The position numbers and the translations under genes are program-made. A stretch of 60,000 nt of DNA from Membranipora membranacea. Lineage: Eukaryota > Bryozoa > Gymnolaemata > Cheilostomatida > Membraniporidae. The notes under the pieces are model-generated. The model had not been told where the DNA came from. It saw only the letters and a program-made list of their open reading frames with translations, and searched no databases. The first letter of the stretch is position 1; every line of letters begins with the position of its first letter. Positions 20,600 through 34,200 of this stretch are shown piece after piece. Location: contig OU612070.1 of NCBI GenBank assembly GCA_914767715.1, positions 4,793,501 to 4,853,500 on the forward strand, read 5' to 3'.

Positions 20600-22600
20600 C
20601 TACGTTATAATAAGCCCTATCAAGTCATGTAAACTTTCCAGCTCCATTCAAATGTGTGATGTATCTGATGTATCTGTATCTATTTTTCTTCAACTGTTCA
20701 GGAAGCAGGCTAGAGAAGACATCTTGGTTGTGATCCTATCAGAACTGTTTGCTTTTTTTTAATACTTTTTGCTGAATTTCAATTTTAATTTAAATAATGC
20801 TTCAGCCCAATATGTATTGTATATACACCTGTTACAGTCATAGACAACACAACATATTCTTACAAGCTATTGAAGCTCTAAATGCAAATTTCATCTGGGT
20901 TATAATCCGTCAGCTATATGAGACGGTAAATTGTGAGCAAATGACCGATTTTAAAAGCTAACACAGCGAACTTTTTTTCTATGATAGGCCTATGCTAGGA
21001 CATCAATTGTTCATTACCAGTCATTACATCTCCTCTTATTTGGGTGGATGCTGGCTGAGCTCAATAATTCTCTGAGTTCATTCCTTGCCTTGATAGTCTT
21101 TCCATCACTGAAAGTCTTGATCCTGACATAGAGGTCATCACAATATAATATATGCTACTTAAATTTATAAGTACTATATTATATTATATTATTTACCTCA
21201 AACTTGCAACATCCACCAAGGCAATTAGCTGCCTCTTTAATCTAGTAGTTTAGTATGTTATGGTGACTTGTTCAAACCACCATTGAGTTGGATTACAGAA
21301 AGGTGTGAATACCTGCACTTTATTGAGCAATTAATTAACCATTGTCATCAAAATGACAATTAAGTAATTAGGCCAGTTTGGAGTCAACCCTTCTGTGTTT
21401 GACACCCAAGCTTAGAGCTTATAATGTTGACAGTGTCCCTGACAGTACCTCATTTCAACCATTTCATCACTGTCTCTGATAACATACAGACTTTGGTAAT
21501 GTTTGACTGCTCCCCTTGAGTTACTGTTGTTTAATGGGGGCAGTCAAACATTGCCAAAGCCCCAAGTTTTGGAGTAGACCTGTGCATACACATCACTAAG
21601 GAGATCATCATAAACCAGCGGCTACCTGAACACAGTATGATAGAATCGGAAGAGAAATATAGAAACGATATATCAAGAGAGATGGTTCACCCAGAGGTAA
21701 TAAATGTGTACCAGACAATCAAAAGATGATTTCAAGGCGTCGACATCATTTTATTGTATACCAGTAATTGAGTCAAGAAAGAAATTGCCTTTTAATAACT
21801 CTGGTGGCCTTCTAATCTTAGATGCCCAGGCGTTTCCCTTCAACCTAGTCATACCCTGACTATGCTGACAGAATGTATGGCCAAAATTATGATTACTCAT
21901 CCCTACAAGTGCTGTTACTTTAAGATATGAGCTGTGTCGATTGACCTTGGAATGCTAATATCAACCTCATATACAGAAACTTGAGTTTGAGTTAAAGTTT
22001 GAGCAGTCATTGGTTCCAAAGATAGACAAAATCTTGTTTGAATAATGTATACCAGTATCCTAGAATGATACCATATTCTCTGCCAATGACTTCTATGATC
22101 TTATTTGGTGTTTTCTAATGCTTCGTCGGTCTGCTTCAGGATCGTTTTTTAATTTGTTACAAGTTTTAAATTAATTGCTTTCATAACATCTGAAATCACA
22201 AGTCATGGTGAAATCTTCATTTTAACATGAATTCTACAATCCAATTTATCTTATGCTACTTGAGTCATGAGAGGGTCATCATTAGTTAGGATAAGCAGTA
22301 GCGACAATACGAATAGGCAACTTCAACCTTGAACTCTAAAGGTGTCAGATCAAGTACCAATATATTATATCTCATCTTACAGAGAGGTCCTGAAAAAGTG
22401 CACTGTGGGTTAATTATAGTTATAGCGATAGATAAGCCCAAGCTCTATGGTACCTCATATTATATGTTTATATTTGTGGAATCAGCATGATTGACAAAGG
22501 AAGACTACCATATAACATACGGTCACAGATTCAACATAATTTATTGTAGTAGGGATAAATAGTTGCTGTGACCATTCCCAAGCTTACTAAGGCTATGTCC
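20600..22600. other. Intergenic or 5' intronic stretch, no gene recognised
   Basis: Contains TATAT-rich tracts near 21165-21195 and the hairpin at 21491-21559. No exon with recognisable protein content was found. Confidence 0.4.
21491..21559. repeat. Hairpin with ~25-bp near-perfect arms
   Basis: CTTTGGTAATGTTTGACTGC is followed by CCCC. The reverse complement, with one T/C difference and one base fewer, lies at 21536-21559. The loop is about 20 bases. Confidence 0.85.
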
Positions 22601-22639
22601 TATTTTTCAGCCTATTGAGTTAACGTTCAAAGCGAGCTG

Positions 22640-22692
22640 ATACAGTTATGATTTCCGCATCGTCTGGAAGAGGATTTTGTTGGTTACGTAAG
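22640..22692 (+). other. Possible non-coding first exon of the PEAK-like gene
   Basis: A good donor (GTTACGTAAG then GTATGT at 22693) follows a short open stretch starting with ATG at about 22648. Joined to the acceptor at 25133 it would not be in frame with the pseudokinase, so if real it is 5' UTR with a short upstream frame. This rests only on the donor sequence. Confidence 0.2.
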
Positions 22693-22699
22693 GTATGTG

Positions 22700-25130
22700 T
22701 AACATATTAAGTTTATTTCTTTATTGTTTTCTCTACTGAAAACTCAGGTAACTTAAATTCTTGTTTAGGGAATTCCAATTGAAACATAAGTTGTTTAAAT
22801 TCGAATAATAATATACAACAACCAAAGTCAGACCTGCTGCTCCTGTGTAAAAGTTGAGCAACAGAATCCTGAATAGTAATAAGGGTAAACTGACTTGATT
22901 TTCGTCATAAGTTTTAAAAACCACTTTGTAAGAGTAGGAGTGTATTTTACGGCCCAAGGACATGTGCCTGAAGCGGCACTGGGGATTGCACCTATAGTTC
23001 TTATGCTCCATAATTATGCGTCAGCAGTATTTCCAATTATACACTCAGTGGTAGGTTTTGGTCCAATTTGAGGATGGTTGGATTAAATATTTGGAGGAAC
23101 AACACATATTTTTTAGAATTTGTGCGCGTTCTGGCAATCAACACCCTTAGCACGGGGAGTTAACTCACTCATCGTTTTTTTTTCATGCATTGAGTGACTT
23201 TTAGATCTGATATGAATAGGAGGAAGGTAGGATCGGATAAGGCTCGAGGTAAAGTGAGATCGGGTATGGACTGGAATGGGAAAGAGTACAGTAAATACAG
23301 ACTCACTCGGGTAGGAGCTGATGCTGTTATGACTACACTTTTTGCACAAAATGTAAGAATCCAACTATATCACATTGGCTCTAGCTAGAACAAGATGGCA
23401 ATAACCCCACTTATCAACTACACAATCACATTCATATAAAGATCAGATCAATCTCAACTATATGTCATTTTTGACCTTGCAGCTGTGGAATGATTAGGGT
23501 ATTGCATCATGGGTGCATCATTGGGTGCATCATGGGTGTGAGGCCCAGTCTGGCATGGCTCCAGAAATGTCGGTTCTGTAGTGACCAAGGTGCCGCATTG
23601 AAGTTTCATCACCAGTTTATTTTTTGCCATCTCATATATGGTATAAATCTCTATTAACATGTCTCCACCTTAACTAACAAATCCCATTTTCATTCACCAG
23701 AAAAGAGCCTTCAGGCTTATAGCAAATACCAATGTTCCAATATACCTGAATCCAACTCTACATTTATGAATAGAATAAAATCTTTTAATATTGTCAGATC
23801 TTGCCTTTTATTTTTCCTCTGTTCTTTGCTATAAAATTCTTCATGGTCTAAGAAGCCCAAGCTATATAATCAATGATTTTCCAAGCACTAGACAACGCTT
23901 TTGTTTTCGTGATACCCACATCTTACATCCACCCAAAGACTTATTTTTTATAATTTGGAACTTAAGTTTCCGAATATAATCATTACATGATAAAATTTGA
24001 GATAATATAAAACAGGTAATAAGTTGTGTGCTGATTCTGAATTATCACGGTCTATTGAACTTGTTGGGGAGTTGTGTTGCATTAGAATATAAAACCACAA
24101 CTCCAAAAGCCCACTTCGCCAAAGATCCTCGGAGAGGTTGGGATATACCTCCCACCCTCCCTGATCTAACAGACGACTTATGTTGTTGGAAATTCAAATC
24201 ACTCCGATAAGCTGAGATTGAAAAACGAAATAATTTGAAATGCAAGACAAAGTGTACCACTGTTACTAGTGGTAGACTTATACACCTAGAATAATTGTTG
24301 ACTTTTCCAGGTGTGTAACATTTTAACAATTCATCAATCATAGCAAAAATCACCATGCAAAGTATGTGATGCCTAAATTTGCAAATTGTCACTTTAATTT
24401 TGACTAAATTGGGATGTGGCAAAAAAACTCATATTTCAAATATAAAATAAGCGCCTGTCTGAATTAGTGTCTTGAATTTGTATTTGACTAAAAAACTTTT
24501 TGTGAACTGATTACATCAGCAGCTAAAATAATACAGCTGCGCCTGTTTTTACATTTCAATAGTGATAGGTCTAGTTCAATGGAATACCAACTACGCTTGT
24601 GGTCAAAAAGTTTTTGTTGCAATTGCAATGCTAGGCCACCTCTGCAAGTATTGGACAGAACACAGCTCAAATAATACACATCACAGAAAGCAAAGTTTGT
24701 GTAACAACGTCAATATTACAAGGATGCACGCAACATGGCTAGAATTATCCACTTATCTAAATCCAATATGCCTGAATGCACAGCATAGTACAAATGCCTT
24801 TAAATTATTGAATATAACTTAGGCAAGTAGCTGCTGTCAGGCCTATGGATGATGTTAACGGCCTGCCTATATGACAGACAAAGGCAAATATTATTGATTT
24901 GGCAGCGCAGTGTTGCAATGTAGAAGTTTAGATGTCTCGTAGGACTTGGTATGACTCAGTGCCGCTGGCTCTTACAGTACTCCAAGCTGATTATAATAAT
25001 TCTTTTCATTGATCTGAGATGTTGGTAAGAATCTAACTGTTTGCAAGCAACTTAACAGTTGGGCTGTGAACTATAGAGCAGCAAATAAACCAAATTGGTC
25101 AACGACAGCTTACACCCAAGCTCTTTACGC
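22700..25130. other. Stretch upstream of the PEAK-like start codon, no coding exons seen
   Basis: No exon-like frame with matching splice sites was recognised. The promoter of the PEAK-like gene could be here or further upstream. I cannot place a TATA box or initiator with confidence. Confidence 0.35.
23504..23540. repeat. Short tandem repeat of GGGTGCATCAT
   Basis: About three imperfect copies of an 11-12 base unit; nothing else notable. Confidence 0.7.
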
Positions 25131-25144
25131 CAGGAATTTGCAAA

Positions 25145-25294
25145 ATGGATGACAAGTGCTCAGAGTTTGTGGCGAATGCCTGGAAGAAGGATTTATGTGT
25201 CAACTGTCAGAGGCATGAGACTGAGCATAAACCACCTACAGAGGACGTCAGCAAACCGACAGTGCCTATTAAGCTCGCTGCCAACAATAAACAG
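25145..25294 (+). CDS. PEAK-like exon 1: N-terminal Cys motif
   Basis: Fifty codons from ATG. The acceptor-like CAG at 25131-25133 is 11 bases before the ATG, so a 5' UTR intron is likely. It encodes CSEFVANAWKKDLCVNCQRHETEHK with a C-x(12)-C-x2-C spacing shared with PRAG1/PEAK1, then KPTVPIKLA, similar to the KPTIAVKP motif of vertebrate members. Ends phase 0 at GTGTGT. Confidence 0.8.
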
Positions 25295-28200
25295 GTGTGT
25301 GCATTAGGTTTCCATTAAATTGTTTTGGTCGTTTTGGTGTCTGGTCATTTCTTGACTTGGAGATTTTCACTGATATAATATGTACGATATATACTTGGTA
25401 CACTGTACATGGTTTCTATATATATCGATATAATGGTGGTAAACAGAATCCCATTAGAACACACAGTTTCATGATATGCGAAGAAGCACAGGCCCTTCAG
25501 AAGTTTGTCTAACTTTGTCCCATCGCTAACATGTAAATATTTATAATATGTTTATGGTTACGATCTGTAAAAACAGGACCTTCAAATTCCCATACTGATG
25601 GCTGACACATTGATAGGCTACAAAGGTGTGCTGTGCCATGGGAAACTAATACCTGTGAGTTGCTTAGGTGTAACCAATATTGTTTCTGAGGGTAATGAGA
25701 TGAACATCAATTAATGAATATGCGTTAAATTTAGAACTTGTGGTAGCAGTCCCTAAAAAACAATCCAAACTTGATGATTATATTACCTTACAGTTGTCAA
25801 GCAATAATAGCATTAAGAATACAAACAGATCAGGATCAGTCGGGCAGCGTGTAGCTAGGAGCGGCAGCACTAGACTGATCAGACCAGCGGTAGAGCCTCC
25901 ACCTAAGCCTTCTCAACAGCAGCAAACTAACGGTACTGCCCCATCTAAACCATCAACTAATGTCAAAGAAAAACCACAGCTGGTGAGTTGTAATTGTTCT
26001 ATGCGTTCCTGTATTGAGTTTGATTGTCAAACATGTGTACATAGGTCTGTGAACAACTGCTATCGACATCCAGTGCCAACTTACTTGCCTGTAACTTACC
26101 TGTGACAATATTCCGTGAATTTGCAAGGAAATCAGCTTTCATGTTGTCAAAAAGCATTATGGGATACTTGATATATTGTACACTACACAATGGAAAGCCT
26201 GTATAGTGGCTAGCAAGATACTCTTTTCATTTCCATGGAAAAGTAACTCCAAATAATTAAATTGTGAAGTGGCGTTGCAACAGTCTAGGAACCCTGTTTA
26301 TTGTTAGCCCCTCATATGGTCTGCCTGTTTTTTGTGCATGGTGAAGCACCAATACTGTCTGGTTAAGACCAATCTCTCAGCATATTTATTTAGTGGCATT
26401 CAGTTCTTTGTAAAGCAAAGTGAAAGCGATTTTAGATCTGCATAAAATGTGATGTAAATTCACTGGACTGAAAATCAAACAGGCACAGAATAACTTTGAC
26501 TTGATGATTAGCTACAAACTGCACACGCAATACTTCGGCTATTTTAACTTATATTATTGAATGGACTTCATTCACTGCCAAACGCTGCAGTTTACAACTG
26601 AGTTTGTGCTGAGGGCATGTGACAAGATAATATTTCTTCAACTACTGTAGAGATTTATGGTGTTGCCAATTTGTGTAGACAGGTGTTGTGACATGTTTAA
26701 TTTGCTGTGTTACATGACTAAACCTAAAAAATAACAAAATAGAAACATAAAAAAACTTGTATTTATTTTGATGTTTAGAATTCTTCAATTCTGACAATTC
26801 TTTGAGCACTACTAAGCTAGGCCGAAAAGACATTTCTGCCTCCAAGCTCCAGGGACTCCGTATTTTTAGACCCTTGTTGCGATGTCAGGAAACTCATGGA
26901 TGTCTAGGCTAGGAATTACCTCTTGATGACAGTGTGCTGCATCCTTACTCTGTGATAATACTAGATGGGCAGTATAGAAGCTATAGACAACCCACAGTGC
27001 TGTCTGCTTTGTCTACAGTCTATGCATACTAATAACAAAGATTATAAATACTAATAACTGTAGACTTGGCTTTATGAGTAGGGTTTAGTGACTCACATCA
27101 TTTAATCAATTATCTGAAACAAAAACATCTTTGTGACTCAAATGACATTAGAATATAATCACAGTCCATAGAGAATTATTACCAGTCATCGGTATTACCT
27201 GAGTTATATATAGCTACTAGTTATGTTATAATAGATGTCTATGCTGCCAACATTATCATCAGAGGTAAATTGCCCCTGAGGGGGTTATTGACACGTAGCT
27301 GCAGTGTACATGTGTTGTTGTGTAATGGTCAGGTACATCGGTACTAGTATTAGCATTCAGATAACAATAATATCATCCTGATCTGCCATAATAACGGTAA
27401 TTAACTCACCTCAGCTGCCAGATAATAATGATTATTACTGGCAGGAACTCAGCAAAGCCTCTGAACCTCGTAAAGATATATAATTACAGCACCACCTACC
27501 CAGACAACTACTAATATAATTGTACATCTTTATGATAAATTATGACATACCGAGCAATCACCAAGCAATATATCCATGTAGTGAAATTTGTGAATGTCAA
27601 TTATCACCAGCACACCTTATTAATATGAATACGAATCAGTGGTTTACCTATATATATGGTTATCGATGTACGTATGTACATATGTATACATGCAGGATTT
27701 AATGCTGCCAAATCAGTAAAAGTATTGCATAAATTTATAGAGACACTTCACTGATCATAATAGTCTCTATTCCATATCATCATTTATGGAATAATTGTAA
27801 CATGTGAAATATCTATTTGGTGTTCAAAAATTGCATGTGCTGCTATGAGAAGAGGAGCTGACGCATCAATGGTAATCGAATCTACATAATATCTAAAAAC
27901 ACATGCCCAAATTGCCAACCGATGGATATGCAGAGGGCACAAACTCCCTGATGATGAATTTGTCATGTCATTCAATCTCAGCACCACAATCCATCATATT
28001 ATCAACACCAACTATCAATCCGTATCCAAATAAAATAGACTGGCTTGCCTATTAACAATTACCTAGGAGTAGGACCTAGATCAAAGTTTTAACAGACATT
28101 GAACGTGAGAAAAATATTACTGTGTGCCAATTTTCTCGTCGGATATTCAGTTCATCTGTAGTACATACAAAAATGAATTGCTGCAAGTGAACTTCCTTTG

Positions 28201-31200
28201 CTAACATATTCGTAGATATTTATGATATTAAATATTAGGCGGTTCTCAAGCACAGCTCTTGAGATGGGCAGCATGATTTACAGCCTCTATCCCTATGATA
28301 TTATAATAATATGCATCCTGTAACCTCAGGCTATATATTTAATAGTCACGCTGTACTAACTGTGTTTGGTTTCCATATAATTTCAGCATGGTAAAAATAC
28401 TATTGAGTCTGCTGTGAAATCCAAACTGCCAACACGAAGAAATATAGTAGCTAAGCCTGCGATAATCAACAGCAAACCAACCAATAACAGACAATCTTCT
28501 GTTCCTGTTCCACAGGCGACAGCATTAGTGAAACCTGGAAACAAGCCAACAGCTACAGTCCAGTCAAAGCTACTTAACCAAACAGCTGTGAATAAGCTAG
28601 CCTCAGCATTACAGAGCGGAGCGCAACCATCACCTCTGAAAGTCGTATCGTCTCCACCACCAAAACCAAAACGTGCCAATGGAGTAACTAGATCTGAGAG
28701 CGCAAGACAGCCGTGCAGAGCAATAATCCCACTGGATAAACCATTACTAGGCAGACAAAAGCCCGATAACTCTAATACCACAGCTAGTAAAGCTTCATCA
28801 ACGAAAAACGGAGCACTTACAGTCCAGAAAGCACAGACTGCTGCCAAAGCTGAGGCAGCGAACCCACAGATACCGACAACAAAAGGTAAACAAATAAGGG
28901 TTGACAGCAGGCTGTAATTACTATGACTATTTGCTTCCATCGATTTTTGATACGACATTTATTGGCTCAGACTAAATTAGAGCGTTCTAATTTGGCTTAT
29001 CCTGTTTACATGATACAGTCTTATTTAGGGTAACAATCAGGAATCTAAAGATTGAAATAGATATATCATCTTGTATGCATGTAATTAGTGAGATGTTGTT
29101 AGATAAGTCCCAATCTAGTCTCCCTGCTGGTCTAAATTGTAGAAACTTAAATACTCAAAGAGCTATTACTATTTAATTTGCTAAGATATAATGAGTCAAT
29201 CAATCATCACACAGTAAGCAGCAGGCTGAGCCCCAGACTCTTGACCACTAACTCCCACCATGGTCGGGTAAAGTAAGCAGGTTAACTTTGTCTTTTTCAT
29301 GGAATCACAGATGTGTCTCTAAATACGATATTAAATGATATCAAACTTTGCTGAGATGTATGCTCGTGATAACACAAAGGTACTGTGAATTTGTAACCAT
29401 GAAGATTTTTGAATAGAGGAATATGAAGATGACTGCATCACAGAAATGTTGCTAAGGCCACTACCTAATCTGATAAAAGGTGAAAGTTAATCAAATTAAG
29501 CTCTGATTTCTATTCATCAAATGACCCACTCATTATAAAATCAGAGGCTGAATGTGAATCTATTCTTGAATTAAAAAGAAATATCATACTTGAGAGTTTT
29601 ATATCTGCAGCCGTCTTCCTATGAGGATCAAGTTTGTAGAGGTTATAAAATTTTAAATAGCCTCATCATCATCGTACTATTCAGTATGATGCAAGGCCAT
29701 TTGTAATCCAAGCCAGGATAAGCTGGGTATTTACTCTAAAGATCAGTAAAAGGTACAGCTCAGAAATTTATCATTCAATGAGCGTAGCCCGTCAAAAGGC
29801 TCTTCTTTGGTCTCAACAAGCAAATCAAGGTACACGACTCCGAAAATATTTTTACAAGTACTGATGACACACCTTTCATCAGCTAATCTTACATATTATA
29901 AACTTGAGAATTTGCTAACTAACATTTGCTCATAAATATTTCATTCTCATGCCTGTCGGGTCTGCTCCCTGTAATTATTATTTCTCCTTGTTTTCAAGTG
30001 TCCGCTCATATCAGTACCATGGAACCAGCTCAGCAGATGGGGAGTGGAGAATCACAGCTCGATGTGAACCCTGCAGCACGAGAGAAGGTCTCCCCGAGCA
30101 AGGACAACGCTTTCCACAGGAAGTTAGAGGATCTGGATCTGGAGTATGAGGAACTACACACCGAAGATGCTGATGCATTACATCACACTTTTCATAACTA
30201 TAAAAGTTAGTACACCCGTCATTAAATTCAAGTCAGCTTTTGTCCATGCTTTTTGGTTTTTGGTCATTCTATAGCATTTAACTATTTGCACCAGGATTTT
30301 CCAGCTCAAGGGGTGCATCTGGCAATTTTGTTGTACATATTATTTGCTGTGATTTCACTTACCTGAGCGGGTAATTCAAGTTGAGTTTTTCACTATATTA
30401 GTGAGGGTTCGTTTTTCTTCGCTAATTTGTTTCCTACTTTCTCATGCAATCGACCTTGGTCGTACATAGAGTAAGAGTCTAGGGCCGCCCAAAATAGAGT
30501 TTGCAATGTTGTTGATATTGGCTAGGATCTAACCATTCTTGTGAATCTTCTTATTGTTCAGATTACCAAGAACATCTTCATGAGAGTCCATTTCATAAAC
30601 TAGCAGTAAAAATCAAGCACCACCACGAGAAACATCTTCGACATCAAGGAAAAGAGCATAAGAAGAAACCACTGACATCATATGTGAGCACAGAGAACTT
30701 CTACGGTTCTGTAGATGTCACACAGCACTCACCATGCCTCACTAAGGGTACCTATGACAATGCAAGCAAACTGAAAGCTGCAGAGGCTTCTCCCTATCAA
30801 GCCATAGTTGACCACACTGACAACAACTCATCGAAAGAAGGATCATATGCAGGGGCATATGACAATGCCGACCCTACGGCTGCTAGAAATGGTATTAGCC
30901 CTGGGGCTATGCCTAGTCCTAAGTACGACTCAGTAGCCCATGAGATGTCACTGTCACATGAGTCTGAGCGGATATACGCAGAAGTGACGGAGGAGATGAC
31001 TGCTCCTAGTCTGAACGGTTAGACTGATGTTGTCTAGTTGTTGTATCTAGATGTAGTGCACTATAAGTTTTTAATCTGGACTATAAATATTTTGCAAATA
31101 CCTAGCAGTTCCGATATTGTAGCTGTGCTGTGATGTCAGCTACCCATAATGCAACATTCAATATCTCAGAACAGGTCCGGAAATTAATGAAGTTTCTTGG

Positions 31201-34200
31201 TTGGCCTTTGAGTTCTTAGGGAGAGTTCAAATAGATGCATTGTGGGAACATTGCTATTACCAATCTTACGCAAGAAGCTCAAGGAGATCAAAACCGTCTA
31301 GATATAGTTAGTGGTGTTTTCCTGTACAATCTGTCGCTCAGTTATTACATATTTTATGCCTTTTCCTGTAAATCCTTGTCTCAGTTACAATATATATTTA
31401 TATATGTTGCATCCAGTTATATAAGTTGTGTACCCTGTAACTAATGTTCATTGTAAATTTTGACTAGTGTGCCATACCAACCATACACATACAATAGGGG
31501 AATTAGTACTTAGCATTAGTTAAATTTAGCTAGATGAGTAGCGAATTAATGTTAGTGAGCACATAATTATGGCTAGCTGAGGGAGGTGTCTATATTATGT
31601 AAAGTAATGAGGGTGAACAATCTTTAGCTAGCTCTATATTTCGCTATTTAAAGCCTGTGTGAAGTGGCATGGCACTCTCCTCCTGCGAACACTTTAGTCC
31701 TTTAGATTCTAGATTATAACGTTTGTTGTATCAGCAGACAACAAACAGAGACGGGGAGGACTAGTTTAATAACAGGGTCTCCCAAGTGACCGCTGACTTT
31801 TTTGCTTTTAGTTGTCGTTGTGCAGAAGTTTAACATGTGCAATCATTATCTCCCCAGTCAGGCTATTTGGCGAGGGGCTTGGGGCCTCATATTATCCAGT
31901 ATCATGAGCTGGAAGACCCAGATGCATCTCATAGAGGGATAATCTTACGCTTCTTGATAACGCTAATATAGTTAATCCTCTGAGAACTGTATAAAGCTCT
32001 CATAGCAAAAGCATTCTGTCTTTTTAGTACACCGCCAACTTCTCTCTGTAAAAGATGCTATCAATATTGCAAATATTACTTCCAGTAATGAAAGCTTAGA
32101 GCTGACGGAGGATTAATGTATACACCAAGTTTTGGTTGCGGAACCATTCCTATACCTCATGTTATTTATGTTGCCTTAGTGCAGCCATGTACTTCCATTT
32201 TGCTGCCATTGCTTTAATTATTGCGCTTATACTGCCAATCAATTCAGTTCAGCTAGATGCCCTGAATGGAATCACAACACACACTATTAAAGGCTCAGTG
32301 GAAAACACAAAACATTATTGACTTTTTGTAGCAAGTTCTTCCTGTACGACTTGAATATCATGTTTATTATATCTGCCACATTTCGTCGTTAAAGAAATAT
32401 TAAAGTGGAGTCCGCTTCGATTTTATTTCTCAGCCGAAGGGCCTTCAGCACAGCTGCTTAAGAGTTTGAGGTCACAGGTATAAGAGTGAGATGAATTTTG
32501 TTGCGCATTATAATCCTAATTTTGCGGTCTGTTATGCGACAAAATGCCAACACACATAAGCATACACGTACTGTTCTCACAGCGGACACTGTTTGGTCCA
32601 GCCTAAAGGTAACAGCTGCACCACATTACAAGGACAAAAACAGGTGGTTAGGTAGGGAATAACAACTCCTTGCACAGAATTTTCAAGAAATCCTGGGACA
32701 AAATTTCCTCTCATATACATGGAGCATGTTCAGATGTGTGACCTCTTGATAACAATAAGTCTGATGTTAAATATATTTGCGTTTGTAACATTTAGCTTCT
32801 AAATAGACTGCCGTAGGCAGAGGACGTAAAACAAACATTCAAAACTGACATACCCCATTTGGTGAAGCAGATACAAGACAAACCAGAAGAATGGATACCA
32901 GCATACATGCGTATGAGACATACCCACCCTTCGAATTCCGCATAATTGTCTACTGCAGCACTACCCAACCACTTTCAACTCTCAAATTTTTCAGTCAAAC
33001 GAAATTTGCATTTGCCAAAATGCACTGGCAACTAAACTACAATCGCTTTGTAGGATTCAAACCTTTGAACTGCGCAATACAATAACAATGCAGCTGCTGC
33101 GAGCACTTGAATAAACTTTTGTATTTTCAACTAATGCTAGCTGAGAGTTTTGGATCCGCAGCTCTCTTCTGCCAGTCTTAGAAAAAGTTTGGGATTCCTG
33201 TCTTTTAGGAGTTGTCTCTTCAGTTTTTCAAGCTTTGACATATACTTGCGATCTGTCTACAGTAAAACTATATGGACAGGTCGGCGACAAAATAAAAGAT
33301 TCATGATGTATAAATAAAGATTCAGTGTTAATGTGTTGATTTGGTAACTTCTATGAGCTACTTTTGTTTGGTTATAGAGGCTCTGGAAATTATGTGATCA
33401 CTTGTTTGCGAGACAAAGAATTAGGAAGTTGTCTGTAGAATATTTAGATTGATTGCATGTCTTGCATACATTATCTGACGAGATTGTTGTGATCATTCAG
33501 CGATAAGTCAACTTGTTAGCTGTTCTTTACATTCCAAAAGTTCTCAGCCATCACCAATACAATGTGTAAGGCATAGACTTAGTATGCTCTTATGTCTATG
33601 GTCTAATGCCAGCTTTAAGTATATATCATTGAAGAACTGAGAGCGATGGTCACTGTGATATCCACAAAAACCGTTACAGCGTTTTAAATGTGTTGTGTTA
33701 ATCGCAGTCAGCACAAGTGGAATACCTATTGAACGTTGTGACATCAATGAATAAAATTAACCAGCTAAACATGAAGGCTACTACATACCATACATGCGGT
33801 CAGTAATTCAGTACAAAAAATTTAGGTTATGATTATGAGTTGGCATTATTCGGCACTCAAAGTCAACTATCAAATTTCCATTGCTGTTATTCTTTTTTAT
33901 TGAATCAGGAGTATCAGGGGGAGCTGTAGCAGCAGGAGGAGGAGGGAGAGATTTTGGAGCTGCTCTGCTGACTATATCAGAGTATGAGGTTATAGAGAGG
34001 GTGTGTGAGAGAGCAGGGGAAGCTTCAATATACACTTCAGCTGCTGCCGAGGCTGCTGCCGCTGCTAGTAAATCAGACACAGGTAGGGAGGAGCTTTTGG
34101 GTTTGGCAAAGGCGATATTTCTCTCACACAAGATCGGGGAGGCTTGTCCTGGGACAGTGAACCAAAGACCTGCAATTACCAGATTCCTGATTCGGTCAGG

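Noticed and set aside
23500-23545. CRISPR-like or regulatory repeat
   Set aside because: Only about three imperfect 11-12-base copies without spacers; a simple tandem repeat in a eukaryotic genome.
28383-28958. 191-codon minus-strand frame opposite PEAK-like exon 4
   Set aside because: Mirror of a Ser/Pro/Ala-rich exon; hydrophobic appearance comes from reverse-complemented Lys/Thr codons, and exon 4 has matching splice phases on the plus strand.
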